A DNA stretch of 64,000 bases from contig NZ_JBBWVE010000013.1 in assembly GCF_041903755.1 (NCBI RefSeq), positions 91,898 to 155,897 of the forward strand, in the 5' to 3' direction. This document shows positions 25,684 to 34,183 of the stretch, in pieces. Origin of the DNA: Thiocapsa roseilacustris. Its GTDB lineage: Bacteria; Pseudomonadota; Gammaproteobacteria; Chromatiales; Chromatiaceae. Every line of letters begins with the position of its first letter. Within the stretch, counting starts at the first letter, position 1. The notes under the pieces are model-generated. The model saw nothing but the letters and a program-made list of their open reading frames with translations. It was not told the DNA's origin and made no database searches. The translations under genes and the position numbers were made by a program.

Positions 25684-26190
25684 ATGGCCCTGGCACGGGA
25701 AGACATCGAGTTCATCAAGGCCCATCTGGGCGAATGGCTGGCGGAGCAGTCCTTCGCCAAGCCGCCGGCTGTCTACGAGATCGAGCTGCGCGAGCGCATG
25801 GTCCGGGTGGAGGAGGAGCTCAGACACCAGCGCGAGCTCATCCAGACCATCCTGGTGCAGATGGACAAACGCTTCGACGCAGTGGAGAAGCGTTTCGAGC
25901 AGATGCAGCTGAATATGGACAAGCGCTTCGATGCCGTTGATAAGCGCTTCGAGCAAATACAGCTGAACATGGACCAGCGCTTCGATGCCGTCGAGAAACG
26001 CTTCGAAGCCACGGACAAACGCTTCGAATCCATGGATAAACGCTTCGAATCCATGGATAAACGCTTCGAATCCATGGATAAACGCTTCGAAGAGCTGACG
26101 CGGCGGCTCGACCGCTTCATGTTCTGGTCTCTCGGTCTGACGATCAGCGTCGGAGCACTTGTGGTGGCCGCCATTCGGCTGTGGCCTTGA
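25684..26190 (+). CDS. heptad-repeat coiled-coil protein with C-terminal membrane anchor
   Basis: 168 residues. The middle is a long coiled coil made of repeats of the type KRFExMD; the last block is four near-identical 7-residue units (DKRFESM). A single C-terminal membrane helix (SLGLTISVGALVVAAIRLWP) anchors it. GGGAGG precedes the ATG. Such tail-anchored DUF1640/Bdr-like proteins are common near mobile or variable loci and their role is unclear. Repeat number is expected to vary between strains because the DNA itself repeats. Confidence 0.75.
   Translation: MALAREDIEFIKAHLGEWLAEQSFAKPPAVYEIELRERMVRVEEELRHQRELIQTILVQMDKRFDAVEKRFEQMQLNMDKRFDAVDKRFEQIQLNMDQRFDAVEKRFEATDKRFESMDKRFESMDKRFESMDKRFEELTRRLDRFMFWSLGLTISVGALVVAAIRLWP
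26013..26096 (+). repeat. 21-bp tandem repeat inside the coiled-coil gene
   Basis: Four units of 21 bp, consensus GATAAACGCTTCGAATCCAT plus G, at 26013, 26034, 26055 and 26076; the middle two are identical, the first differs by one base and the last is partly diverged. Each encodes one heptad. Longer 54-bp periodicity is visible upstream (about 25867-25974). Confidence 0.85.
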
Positions 26191-26241
26191 GGCACGCTGA
26201 CGCGCGGGGGCGGGGCCGGCGCCAACTGTCGAACCCCGACC

Positions 26242-27558
26242 TTAGCCGGACAAGGTCTCCATCCGAATCCGCGTCACCTCGCCCCGCACCGAATCCAACG
26301 CCTCGATCCGGGCGATCGCCTCGTTCATCTGACGCTCGATCACACGATGGGTGAGCATGACCAGCGGCACATGGGTCTGCCCCTCTTCCGGCTCCTTCTG
26401 CTTGATCGCCTCTATGCTGATACCCTGCTCGCCGAGGATGCTCGCGATGCGCGCCATCACCCCGGGCTGGTCGAGGGCGGCGAGACGCAGATAATAGGCG
26501 GTCTGCACCGCCTCCATCGGCATCACCGGGGTGTCGGCCAACTCGTCGGGTTGGAAGGCGAGATGCGGCACCCGATTGTTGGGATCCGTCGTCAGGGCGC
26601 GTACCACATCCACCAGGTCTGCGACCACCGCCGAGGCCGTCGGAAGCGCACCCGCACCGGCGCCGTAGTAGAGCGTCGGTCCAACCGCATCGCCTTTAAC
26701 CAGAACGGCGTTCATCACGCCGTCGACGTTCGCAATGAGACGGCGCTCGGGGATCAGCGTCGGGTGCACCCGCAGCTCGATCCCGTCCTCGCTGCGACGC
26801 GTGATTCCGAGGTGTTTGATGCGATAGCCCAGCTCGGCGGCATAGGCGACGTCCAGTGCGCCGACCTTCGAGATGCCCTCGGTGAAGCACCGCTCGAACT
26901 GGAGCGGAACACCAAAGGCCAGCGAGCTGAGAATCGTCAGCTTATGCGCGGCATCGATGCCTTCCACGTCGAAGGTCGGGTCGGCCTCCGCGTAGCCCAG
27001 CGCCTGGGCCTCGGCGAGGACATCGGCGAAGTCGCGACCCTTGTCGCGCATCTCGGTCAGGATGAAGTTGCCGGTGCCATTGATGATGCCCGCGATCCAC
27101 TCGATGTGGTTGGCCGCCAAGCCTTCACGCAGGGCCTTGATGATGGGAATGCCGCCGGCGACCGCCGCCTCGAAGCCCACCATAACGCCGCGCTCGCGCG
27201 CTGCGGCGAAGATCTCGTTGCCGTGCCGCGCGATCAACGCCTTGTTGGCCGTGACCACGTGCTTGCCGTTCTCGATCGCCCTGAGCACCAGCTCGAGCGC
27301 AGGCGAGTACCCGCCGATCAGCTCGACGACGATCCGGACCTCGGGATCCTCGACCACGGCGAAGGCGTCCGAGCCGATCCGCCCGATCGCCTCCAGACCC
27401 TGAATGCGCTCCGGATCATAGTCCCGCGCCGCCGCGTGCGAAATTTCGATCCCGCGGCCGGCGCGGCGCGCGATCTCCGCCGCATTGCGCGACAAGACCG
27501 TCACGGTGCCGCCGCCGACCGTCCCCAAGCCCAAAAGTCCGACCTTCACCGGTTCCAT
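26242..27558 (-). CDS. hom: homoserine dehydrogenase
   Basis: NAD(P)-dependent reduction of aspartate semialdehyde to homoserine for threonine and methionine synthesis. N-terminal Rossmann fold GLLGLGTVGGGTV, then VVTANKALIARHG, the catalytic region AGIINGTGNFILTEM with EAQALGYAEADPTFDVEG, and a C-terminal ACT domain (DQPGVMARIASILGEQGISI) for allosteric control. 438 residues, normal for the monofunctional form. Downstream of alaC on the same strand with 72 bases between, a pairing seen in many gammaproteobacteria. Confidence 0.95.
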   Translation of the reverse strand: MEPVKVGLLGLGTVGGGTVTVLSRNAAEIARRAGRGIEISHAAARDYDPERIQGLEAIGRIGSDAFAVVEDPEVRIVVELIGGYSPALELVLRAIENGKHVVTANKALIARHGNEIFAAARERGVMVGFEAAVAGGIPIIKALREGLAANHIEWIAGIINGTGNFILTEMRDKGRDFADVLAEAQALGYAEADPTFDVEGIDAAHKLTILSSLAFGVPLQFERCFTEGISKVGALDVAYAAELGYRIKHLGITRRSEDGIELRVHPTLIPERRLIANVDGVMNAVLVKGDAVGPTLYYGAGAGALPTASAVVADLVDVVRALTTDPNNRVPHLAFQPDELADTPVMPMEAVQTAYYLRLAALDQPGVMARIASILGEQGISIEAIKQKEPEEGQTHVPLVMLTHRVIERQMNEAIARIEALDSVRGEVTRIRMETLSG

Positions 27559-27570
27559 TCATGCACCCCT

Positions 27571-27598
27571 TGTTCGCAAATCGGTGTTCGCAAATCGG
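27571..27598. repeat. two tandem 14-bp repeats upstream of hom
   Basis: The 14-mer TGTTCGCAAATCGG occurs twice head to tail between the alaC stop and the hom start, beginning 13 bases upstream of the hom ATG. It could be a binding site or the product of slippage; no known motif is recognised. Confidence 0.6.
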
Positions 27599-27630
27599 TT
27601 CGCCGACGCGTACGTCACCTGCTCTAAAGC

Positions 27631-28833
27631 TCAACTCCCGGCGCGCGACTCGCGGCGGAACATCTCTTTGATTCCGCGGATCGCCTGGCGGGTACGATGC
27701 TCGTTCTCGATCAGCCCGAAACGCACGTGGCCGTCACCGTACTCGCCGAAGCCGATGCCGGGCGAGACCGCGACCTTGGCCTCCTGCAGGAGCTTCTTGG
27801 AAAACTCAAGCGAGCCGAGTAATCGATAGGGCTCGGGAATCGGCGCCCAGACAAACATCGTCGCCTTAGGCGGCTCGATCGGCCAGCCCGCGGCGTTCAG
27901 CCCGCTGCACAGAACATCGCGCCGGCTCTCGTAGGTGTCGCTGATCTCGCGCACGCAATCCTGCGGCCCCTCCAGCGCGGCGATGGCCGCAACCTGGATC
28001 GGCGTGAAGGTCCCATAGTCGAGATAGGACTTGATCCGCGCAAGGGCGGCGACCAGGGTACGGTTGCCGCACATGAAGCCGACACGCCAACCCGGCATGT
28101 TGTAGCTCTTGGACATCGAGAAGAACTCGACGGCGATATCCTTCGCTCCGGGGATCTGCAGGATCGAGGGGGCTCGATAGCCGTCGAAGACGATGTCGGC
28201 GTAGGCGATGTCGTGAACCACCCAGATCCCGTGCTCGGAGGCGATATCGATGACCTTCTGGAAGAAATCCAGCTCCACGCATTGCGTGGTCGGATTACCC
28301 GGAAAATTCAGCACCAGCATCTTGGGCTTCGGCCAGGAGTCCTGGATGGCGCGCTGCAACTCCTCGAAGAAGTCCACGTCCGGGGTGAGACGCACATGGC
28401 GCACGTCCGCACCGGCGATGATGAATCCATAGGGATGGATCGGATAGGCCGGATTCGGCACCAAAACCGAATCCCCGGCCCCCATGGTGGCGAGCGCCAG
28501 ATGGGCGAGCCCTTCCTTCGAGCCGATGGTGACGATCGCCTCGCTGTCCGGATCCAGATGGACATCGAAGCGATCGCGATACCAATGGCAGATGGCGCGG
28601 CGCAGTCGTGGGATCCCGCGCGAGACCGAATAGCGATGCGTGTCTTTGCGGACCGACGCCTCGACCAGTTTGTCGACGATGTGCTGCGGGGTCGGCTGGT
28701 CGGGATTCCCCATCCCGAAGTCGATGATGTCCTCGCCCCGTGCACGCGCCTCTGCCTTCAACTCGTTGACGATGTTGAAGACATAGGGCGGCAACCGCTT
28801 GATGCGGTGAAAATCGGGCTCGGGGGCAACCAC
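27631..28833 (-). CDS. alaC: alanine transaminase AlaC (class I aminotransferase)
   Basis: PLP aminotransferase making alanine from pyruvate and glutamate. Starts FHRIKRLPPYVFNIVNELK, typical of AlaC. The PLP lysine is in FFSMSKSYNMPGWRVGF; NFPGNPTTQCV and the final Arg (GDGHVRFGLIENE) bind the substrate. 400 residues. Immediately upstream of hom. Older annotations may call it an aspartate or LL-diaminopimelate aminotransferase; the motifs fit AlaC best. Confidence 0.9.
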   Translation of the reverse strand: MVAPEPDFHRIKRLPPYVFNIVNELKAEARARGEDIIDFGMGNPDQPTPQHIVDKLVEASVRKDTHRYSVSRGIPRLRRAICHWYRDRFDVHLDPDSEAIVTIGSKEGLAHLALATMGAGDSVLVPNPAYPIHPYGFIIAGADVRHVRLTPDVDFFEELQRAIQDSWPKPKMLVLNFPGNPTTQCVELDFFQKVIDIASEHGIWVVHDIAYADIVFDGYRAPSILQIPGAKDIAVEFFSMSKSYNMPGWRVGFMCGNRTLVAALARIKSYLDYGTFTPIQVAAIAALEGPQDCVREISDTYESRRDVLCSGLNAAGWPIEPPKATMFVWAPIPEPYRLLGSLEFSKKLLQEAKVAVSPGIGFGEYGDGHVRFGLIENEHRTRQAIRGIKEMFRRESRAGS

Positions 28834-28910
28834 TGGACAACCTCTTGACGCTGGGAGTGGGGAAAACGCTGAAGTCTACAGTCCCGACCGCCAGATTCAA
28901 AGCCGCCGAA

Positions 28911-29531
28911 TCAGTACTTCACCGAGCACCCGTAGGGCCGAGTGACCGGGGTGGCGACCGGGTTGCCGGCAGCCAGATCGGCCATGGCGAGACGCACGTA
29001 GTTCCTTGCACCTTCGATGTCGGCCTGATCGGTCGTCGGTTTATCGTCGATGCCGCCCATGAAGACCAGAATACCTTCGGGATCGATGACGTACATGTGC
29101 GGCGTGGTCTTGGCATCGTAAGCGCGGCCCATGGCCCCGGAGGTATCGAGCAGGACCGCGGTCGGTGCCGCGCCTCGGTCATCCGTGAGGTCATCGGCCT
29201 TCGCCGCACTCACATGCCCCTGCTTGCCGGAAGCCGAGGAGATGACCGAAAGCCACACATAACCCGCATCGGTCGCCTCCTTCTGCAGGGCCTGCATGTT
29301 GCCCGAGGCATAGTGTTTGACCACGTACGGGCAATCGTGATTCGTCCATTCCAGGACGACCTTCTTGCCCGCGAGACCACCGAGGCCCCAGGTCTCGCCG
29401 GCGCTGTCCACGACGCTGAAATCCGGAGCCGGAGCGCCAACCTTGGGGGCCGCGACGGCGACGCCGAAGCCCAACGTCGCCGCCAAGGCGACAGCGCCTA
29501 AGACAAGCGTCTTCTGTAAAGTCTGCTTCAT
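28911..29531 (-). CDS. periplasmic peroxiredoxin-like thioredoxin-fold protein
   Basis: A 206-residue exported protein. Signal peptide MKQTLQKTLVLGAVALAATL, cleaved near VAA-AP. The redoxin fold shows VGAPAPDFSVVDSAG, then WTNHDCPYVVKHYASGNMQA, where the single Cys of DCPYV is the likely active site as in the PRX_like1 group, and PHMYVIDPEGILVFMGGIDD. A second Cys sits at the C-terminus (YGCSVKY). Probable thiol reductase or peroxidase in the periplasm. It lies upstream of dsbD on the same strand, with repeat copy H between. Confidence 0.85.
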   Translation of the reverse strand: MKQTLQKTLVLGAVALAATLGFGVAVAAPKVGAPAPDFSVVDSAGETWGLGGLAGKKVVLEWTNHDCPYVVKHYASGNMQALQKEATDAGYVWLSVISSASGKQGHVSAAKADDLTDDRGAAPTAVLLDTSGAMGRAYDAKTTPHMYVIDPEGILVFMGGIDDKPTTDQADIEGARNYVRLAMADLAAGNPVATPVTRPYGCSVKY

Positions 29532-29574
29532 GGTCTTCTCCTTCTCTCTGGTGGGTGATCAGTCATCAGGATGC

Positions 29575-29767
29575 TTAAACCGCGCCCAGTGCGATATGCG
29601 ATGTTTTTGAATGGGATCGGCCCCGGCGGATTTCACGACCGCTGGAGCCGGCGCGGTTTAAGAGATTAAAAAATATATTATTTTAAATCGCGTCCCCGCT
29701 AGGGGCAGCGGATGCAACAAACGTCGAGCTCACTCGAAAGTGAGCATCTCGCTTTGGACGCGGTTTA
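29575..29767. repeat. TAAACCGCG two-module element, copy H (reverse orientation)
   Basis: Between dsbD and the peroxiredoxin-like gene. GCGCC-type module first, linker GAGATTAAAAAATATATTAT, then the GCGTCC-type module. On the complement, 29745-29728 forms a perfect 7-bp stem closed by a TTCG loop. It ends 32 bases from the dsbD stop codon. Confidence 0.85.
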
Positions 29768-29799
29768 GGACCACCGAGACGCGACTTCTTGAGCTCGAC

Positions 29800-31980
29800 T
29801 CATCCATCGCGCCCCGACGAACCCGGTGCCGATGTGCGGATTGCGCGCAGCACCATGTCATCGGTCAGGATCTGCGGCAGAACCTGCGGATCCCCGTCCG
29901 CCGGATAGTAGACATAGAGCGGGACGCCGTTGCGCCCGTGATCGGCGAGATAGGCGGTGATTGCAGGGTCTCGGTTGGTCCAATCGCCCTTGAGATACAG
30001 CACGCCGGCATCCGAGAAGCTCCGCGCGACGTCCGACGCGCTCAAGGCGACGCGCTCGTTCACCAGACAGGTGATGCACCACGCGGCCGTCATGTTGACG
30101 AAGACAGGTCGGCGCTCATTGCGCGCCGCGGCGAGACGCTCCGGCGAATAGGGTTCGCTCGCGAGTCCGCTCGCGGACACCGCGCCCTCGGACAGCGTCG
30201 GCGCCGCCAGCCGATCGGTCGCGACCCCGAGATACAGGGCGCCGATCAGTGCCGCCGAGGTCGCGGCGAGACCCCAGCGCCGTCGCATCGAAGGCAGCCC
30301 GCGCGTGTGCTCGCGCACCCAGAGTCCGAAGGCCAACAAGACCAGACCGCCGAGCACCAGCGCGACCCCCGCCGATCCGGTCTGCACGCTCAGGACCCAG
30401 ACCAACCAGGCCGCAGCCGCAAACATCGGGAAGGCGAGCGCTTGCTTGAGGGTTTCCATCCAGGCCCCCGGCTTCGGCAGCAGACGGGCCAACCGCGGCA
30501 GGAGAGACAACGCAAAAAACGGCAGCGCCAAGCCGAATCCCAGGGTCAGCATGATCGCCAACGCCAGCGGCCAGCTCAGGGTGACGGCGTAGCCCAAGGC
30601 GGCGCCCATCAAGGGCGCGGTGCAGGGTGCGGCGACCAAGGCCGCGAGGGCGCCGGTTCCGAAGGCACCCGCGGTACCCGATCCCGTTCGGGCACCACCC
30701 AGGCTCATCAGCCGAGCGCCGAGGGTGACCGCACCCGCGAGACTCAGACCGATCACGAAAAAGACGTAGGCCATGAAGGCGACGAAGGGCGGGTACTGGA
30801 GCTGAAAACCCCAACCGACGGCCGCACCGCCGGCGCGCAGGGCCAACAAGAGCACCGCAAGCCCGGCAAAAAACAGCAGCACCCCCGCCGTGTAGGCGAC
30901 CCCGTGGAGGACACGCTCGCGCGCCGCCTCCGGGCCTTGCCCGGATAATCCATTGATCAGACTCAACGCCTTCATCGCCAGGATCGGGAAGACGCACGGC
31001 ATCAGGTTCAGGATCAGCCCGCCGAGCAGGGCGAAGATGAAGGCGACCGGCAATCCGATGGGGCGATCCGGAGCGATGGCGTTGGGGAGCGGCCCGCGCA
31101 CGGCTGCGAGCTCATAGGAACGCACCTCTCCGAGCGCGTCCGCGACCACCAGCAGCCCTTCCGGCGCAGCTTGATCCGCCAACGCACCGGGCGACAAATC
31201 GATCCGCAGTTGGCCGTCGACCAATCGCCAAGGCTGCTCCGCCGCGTGCTCGATCAGACCCCATTCGCCAGCGAAAAACCAGGCCCCGTCGATCTCCTCC
31301 GACAACCCATCCGCGGGGATGACGAGACCGAGCCCCACGCTTGCGGCGCCGAGCACGGCGCCCTCGATCCGCCCGTCCGGCAGTCCCGCGCGGGCGGCGG
31401 CAAAGATTTCCGCTGGTGCCGGATCGATCGGAACCGGTCCGACAGCACCTCCGGTCGGGAGCGTCAGATCGAAGCGCCCCGATTCCGGGACACAATGCTC
31501 CTCGCACACCAGCCAGTCGACATCCGCGCGGATCCGCACGGGCTCGCCCACCGGCCACTCTGCCGGAACCGAGAGGGCAATCAAATGAACGGCCCGCTCG
31601 GAGTATCCGTAATTGGCCAACGGACCGACCGGGATCACCTCGGGTCTCGGCCAGCGCAGAGGACCGGCCTCCACACCATCCGGCAGGGTCCAGTCGATAC
31701 GCGGCGGATCGCCCGAGTCGCCCGGATTGCGCCAGTAGGTGTGCCAGCCCGTTCGGATCTCGAACACCAGTGCCAGATCGACCGTCTCGCCCGGTGTAAT
31801 CTCGCCCCGCTCCGCGACCAAGCGGGCCGTCACGTTATCGGTCGTGACCGGGTTGGCCGGGATCGAGCCCGGCCAGACCAGCGCCACAACGAGAAGGGCA
31901 AGGCCCGTTTGCAAGAGCCGGCGAAACGCCGATTGGCGCCTGAGGTTGCTCGAGGATGGCTCGGCGGACGTTCCCGTCAT
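29800..31980 (-). CDS. dsbD: thiol:disulfide interchange protein DsbD family
   Basis: 726 residues carrying electrons from cytosolic thioredoxin across the inner membrane. N-terminal signal (FRRLLQTGLALLVVALVWPG), then a periplasmic domain with VCEEHCVPESG, then eight or so membrane helices with the redox cysteines in NLMPCVFPILAMKAL and AAPCTAPLMG. The C-terminal thioredoxin domain carries AAWCITCLVNE. The start ATG at 31980 overlaps the stop of the upstream gene by 4 bases. The periplasmic domain with an EEHC pair resembles the ScsB/DsbD-alpha variant group rather than E. coli DsbD. It may reduce the nearby periplasmic redoxin. Confidence 0.9.
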   Translation of the reverse strand: MTGTSAEPSSSNLRRQSAFRRLLQTGLALLVVALVWPGSIPANPVTTDNVTARLVAERGEITPGETVDLALVFEIRTGWHTYWRNPGDSGDPPRIDWTLPDGVEAGPLRWPRPEVIPVGPLANYGYSERAVHLIALSVPAEWPVGEPVRIRADVDWLVCEEHCVPESGRFDLTLPTGGAVGPVPIDPAPAEIFAAARAGLPDGRIEGAVLGAASVGLGLVIPADGLSEEIDGAWFFAGEWGLIEHAAEQPWRLVDGQLRIDLSPGALADQAAPEGLLVVADALGEVRSYELAAVRGPLPNAIAPDRPIGLPVAFIFALLGGLILNLMPCVFPILAMKALSLINGLSGQGPEAARERVLHGVAYTAGVLLFFAGLAVLLLALRAGGAAVGWGFQLQYPPFVAFMAYVFFVIGLSLAGAVTLGARLMSLGGARTGSGTAGAFGTGALAALVAAPCTAPLMGAALGYAVTLSWPLALAIMLTLGFGLALPFFALSLLPRLARLLPKPGAWMETLKQALAFPMFAAAAWLVWVLSVQTGSAGVALVLGGLVLLAFGLWVREHTRGLPSMRRRWGLAATSAALIGALYLGVATDRLAAPTLSEGAVSASGLASEPYSPERLAAARNERRPVFVNMTAAWCITCLVNERVALSASDVARSFSDAGVLYLKGDWTNRDPAITAYLADHGRNGVPLYVYYPADGDPQVLPQILTDDMVLRAIRTSAPGSSGRDG

Positions 31981-32390
31981 CCCCGGCGCCGCCCCGCTCG
32001 CCGCTCCAGTTTGAACGCTGTCATATCCTCGGTCAGCGCCGCGTAAGGGATGCGATCGGCCCCGCCGAAGTGCGTGCACGCGCGTGTCAACAGGTCGCCG
32101 ACATCGGCCACGCGCCCGTCCGCGTCGGGCTCTCCGAGAAGACGCTGCACACCGAGGAGACCGCCGGACTGGATCTTGACCAGCAAGCTGTGGGGCATCT
32201 GCGCCGGATCGTCCTCGATGCTCGAGACGGCGAGCGCGGACGCCTTGAGGCCGGCGAAGACCTGCTCGCAGCGGGCATGCTCGACATCGGACTGGCAGTC
32301 GAACTCCGAGCCCCCTCGGCGGACGACCTCGCGAGCATGCCGGCAGGCCGCCGTGGTCTTGAGCATCGGAGCAGCAAAGGGGCATTTCAT
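31977..32390 (-). CDS. conserved cysteine-rich hypothetical protein (137 aa)
   Basis: Begins MKCPFAAPMLKTTAACRHAR. Conserved-looking cysteines at residues 3, 16, about 31 and 40 (EFDCQSDVEHARCEQVFAGL) could bind metal. The middle shows MPHSLLVKIQSGGLLGVQRL and the end KLERRAGRRRG. I recall similar proteins in proteobacteria without a function. It overlaps both neighbours by 4 bases (ATGA), so MOSC, this gene and dsbD form one tight operon, suggesting a redox or metal role. Confidence 0.8.
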   Translation of the reverse strand: MKCPFAAPMLKTTAACRHAREVVRRGGSEFDCQSDVEHARCEQVFAGLKASALAVSSIEDDPAQMPHSLLVKIQSGGLLGVQRLLGEPDADGRVADVGDLLTRACTHFGGADRIPYAALTEDMTAFKLERRAGRRRG

Positions 32391-32899
32391 CGCGAAAACG
32401 TCTCCTCTCGATCGAGCTCGCCAGGCAGCGGCACGACAGCGTCGCCGAGCCGGATCATCCCGCCCGTGACGACCCGCGCGTTCAATCCGGCGTGACCACG
32501 CATGGCGTTGTAGCCGCCGGGACCCAATACTTCCTCCATGCGCGAGCATGGCGGGCAAGGACCCGTTCCTTCTAGAACCGCCGTACCTATGCGAAACCGT
32601 TGTCCTTTCAGCGCCAGGAGGTTGACACCGGAGACGACCAAATTACGCCGGATGAGTGCGGGATCGACTGGATCGCGACGCAAGAAGGCGCCCAAGACCG
32701 CGAGGTGCTCGGCCTGCACGAGGGTCACACCGCGCGAACCCGATCGCCCCGCGTAATGATCGCCTTCGAGGCCATGCCCGGCCAATGCCGTCACTGCTGT
32801 ACATTGGATCACATCCGCCCGGCGCGCCGGCCGTCGGCCGATCCACACCACCTCGCCCGGATGCGGAAATCGAGCAAGCAGATCCGAAATAGAGTCCAT
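32387..32899 (-). CDS. MOSC domain-containing protein
   Basis: 170 residues from the ATG at 32899. The MOSC core is clear: GHGLEGDHYAGRSGSRGVTL, ALIRRNLVVSGVNL, and TGPCPPCSRMEEVLGPGGYN with a Cys likely to hold a sulfur or molybdenum ligand. MOSC proteins are thought to deliver sulfur or bind molybdenum cofactor; many reduce N-hydroxylated compounds. First gene of a three-gene overlapping operon ending in dsbD. Confidence 0.9.
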   Translation of the reverse strand: MDSISDLLARFPHPGEVVWIGRRPARRADVIQCTAVTALAGHGLEGDHYAGRSGSRGVTLVQAEHLAVLGAFLRRDPVDPALIRRNLVVSGVNLLALKGQRFRIGTAVLEGTGPCPPCSRMEEVLGPGGYNAMRGHAGLNARVVTGGMIRLGDAVVPLPGELDREETFSR

Positions 32900-33097
32900 G
32901 CGAAGCGCCCGCGGCTTGAAACTCGACGTCAGCAGGAGATCGGGGCGGTGACGATCATGACAAGACGTTCGGCTCGCCCGCGGGATCCATTCGGCCTCGG
33001 TGCCGTCCAACCGCGGACAGCAGCCGCGCCGGCTGATAAGGTTCACGTCAGCACTGTCATTCAGACCAAGATCAACTTCAATCAGACGACACTCGCC

Positions 33098-33979
33098 ATG
33101 CCCCGAATCTCTCTCCCAATCCGCATCGCCGCGGCCATCGTCGCAACTGCCTTAACGGTTGCAGGATGCAGCCGTGTCGGCGTGGCCTACAATACCGGTG
33201 ATTTCCTCGTAACGGCCTACGCCAAAGATTACCTGGACCTGGAGCAAGCCCAGCTCGAGCGCTGGAAGCCCATTCTCGATGCCGAGCTGGTGCGGCATCG
33301 CGCCGAGGAGCTGCCCTATCTGGCGGCCTATTTCGATCAAATCCTCGCGGCAAGCGAGGCTGGGTTCGACGCGCGCAACATGGGCTGTCTGACCGGCGAA
33401 TTTCGAGATCTTTACAGCCGCCAAGCGCGTTTCGCCGTGACCCTCGCCGCGCCGCTTCTGACCGAGTTGACCCCGGCGCAGGTCGAGCGCCTCGGCCAGC
33501 GCTTCCGCAAAGAGGCCGAAGAGGATCGCGCCGAGATTGCGAGTCGCAGCAGTGCGCGCGAGAAAGAGAAACGCACCCGGCGATACGTCAAATCCATCGA
33601 GGACTGGACCGGCCCGCTGAGCGCCGAGCAGCAAGCGATCGTCGCGGAGGTAACTGGTCGCATGCCCGATACTCAGGCGAGCCTGGTCGAGTATCGCACC
33701 GGCAAACGAGAGCGCTTGATGGCGCTGCTCCAGGCCAAGGCACCCGAGTCCGAGATCAAGCCTTTCCTCACCGACTGGCTCGTCGATTTCAACGCTCTGC
33801 CGCCGGATCTCGAGCAAGGCGGCCAACTGCTGGGCGAGCGGATCGGCGAGCTCTTCGTCAGCCTCGGCAAGACCCTCGACGCCAGTCAACGGGATCGCAT
33901 GAACAAGCGCTTACACAGCCTTCGGGATGACTTTATGAAGCTTCAGAAGCAGCCGAGGATGGCGCAGATGACCTGTTGA
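33098..33979 (+). CDS. DUF6279 family lipoprotein
   Basis: 293 residues. Signal peptide with a lipobox LTVAGC (Cys about residue 24), so a lipid-anchored envelope protein. The mature part is helical and charged: YNTGDFLVTAYAKDYLDLEQ, LERWKPILDAELVRHRAEEL, RFRKEAEEDRAEIASRSSAR. This matches the DUF6279 family, whose role is unknown. Opposite strand to and divergent from the MOSC gene. The frame is open upstream, but ATG 33098 is the first that yields the signal sequence. Stop TGA overlaps a duplicated fragment of the repeat end. Confidence 0.85.
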   Translation: MPRISLPIRIAAAIVATALTVAGCSRVGVAYNTGDFLVTAYAKDYLDLEQAQLERWKPILDAELVRHRAEELPYLAAYFDQILAASEAGFDARNMGCLTGEFRDLYSRQARFAVTLAAPLLTELTPAQVERLGQRFRKEAEEDRAEIASRSSAREKEKRTRRYVKSIEDWTGPLSAEQQAIVAEVTGRMPDTQASLVEYRTGKRERLMALLQAKAPESEIKPFLTDWLVDFNALPPDLEQGGQLLGERIGELFVSLGKTLDASQRDRMNKRLHSLRDDFMKLQKQPRMAQMTC

Positions 33980-33986
33980 ACCGCTG

Positions 33987-34180
33987 TTGAACCGCGTCCG
34001 GAGCGACATGCACCTGTTGCAAGAGCTTCAAGCGCTTTCGGGACCAACGGGCTGTCGAGTCGACGCGGTTCAAAATCTCGAATTTTCTCATTTTCTAAAC
34101 CGCGTCCAGCTCCAACTTCTAAAATTCCGACACCGGTGACGTCCACACCAAACGTCCTAAATGGCTCGGGACGCGGTTTA
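33987..34180. repeat. TAAACCGCG two-module element, copy I (diverged)
   Basis: Between the convergent DUF6279 and PBP1A genes. The left module has TTGAACCGCGTCC/GACGCGGTTCAA ends, the right has TAAACCGCGTCC/GGACGCGGTTTA; both are GCGTCC type, unlike the others. An 11-bp piece of the left end (TGTTGAACCGC) is duplicated just outside (33974 and 33985). Linker AATCTCGAATTTTCTCATTT. Confidence 0.8.
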
Positions 34181-34183
34181 GGT

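Noticed and set aside
26013..26096. Tandem 21-bp repeats as a CRISPR array
   Set aside because: Units are directly adjacent with no spacers, lie in frame inside a gene and encode heptads; no cas genes are present.
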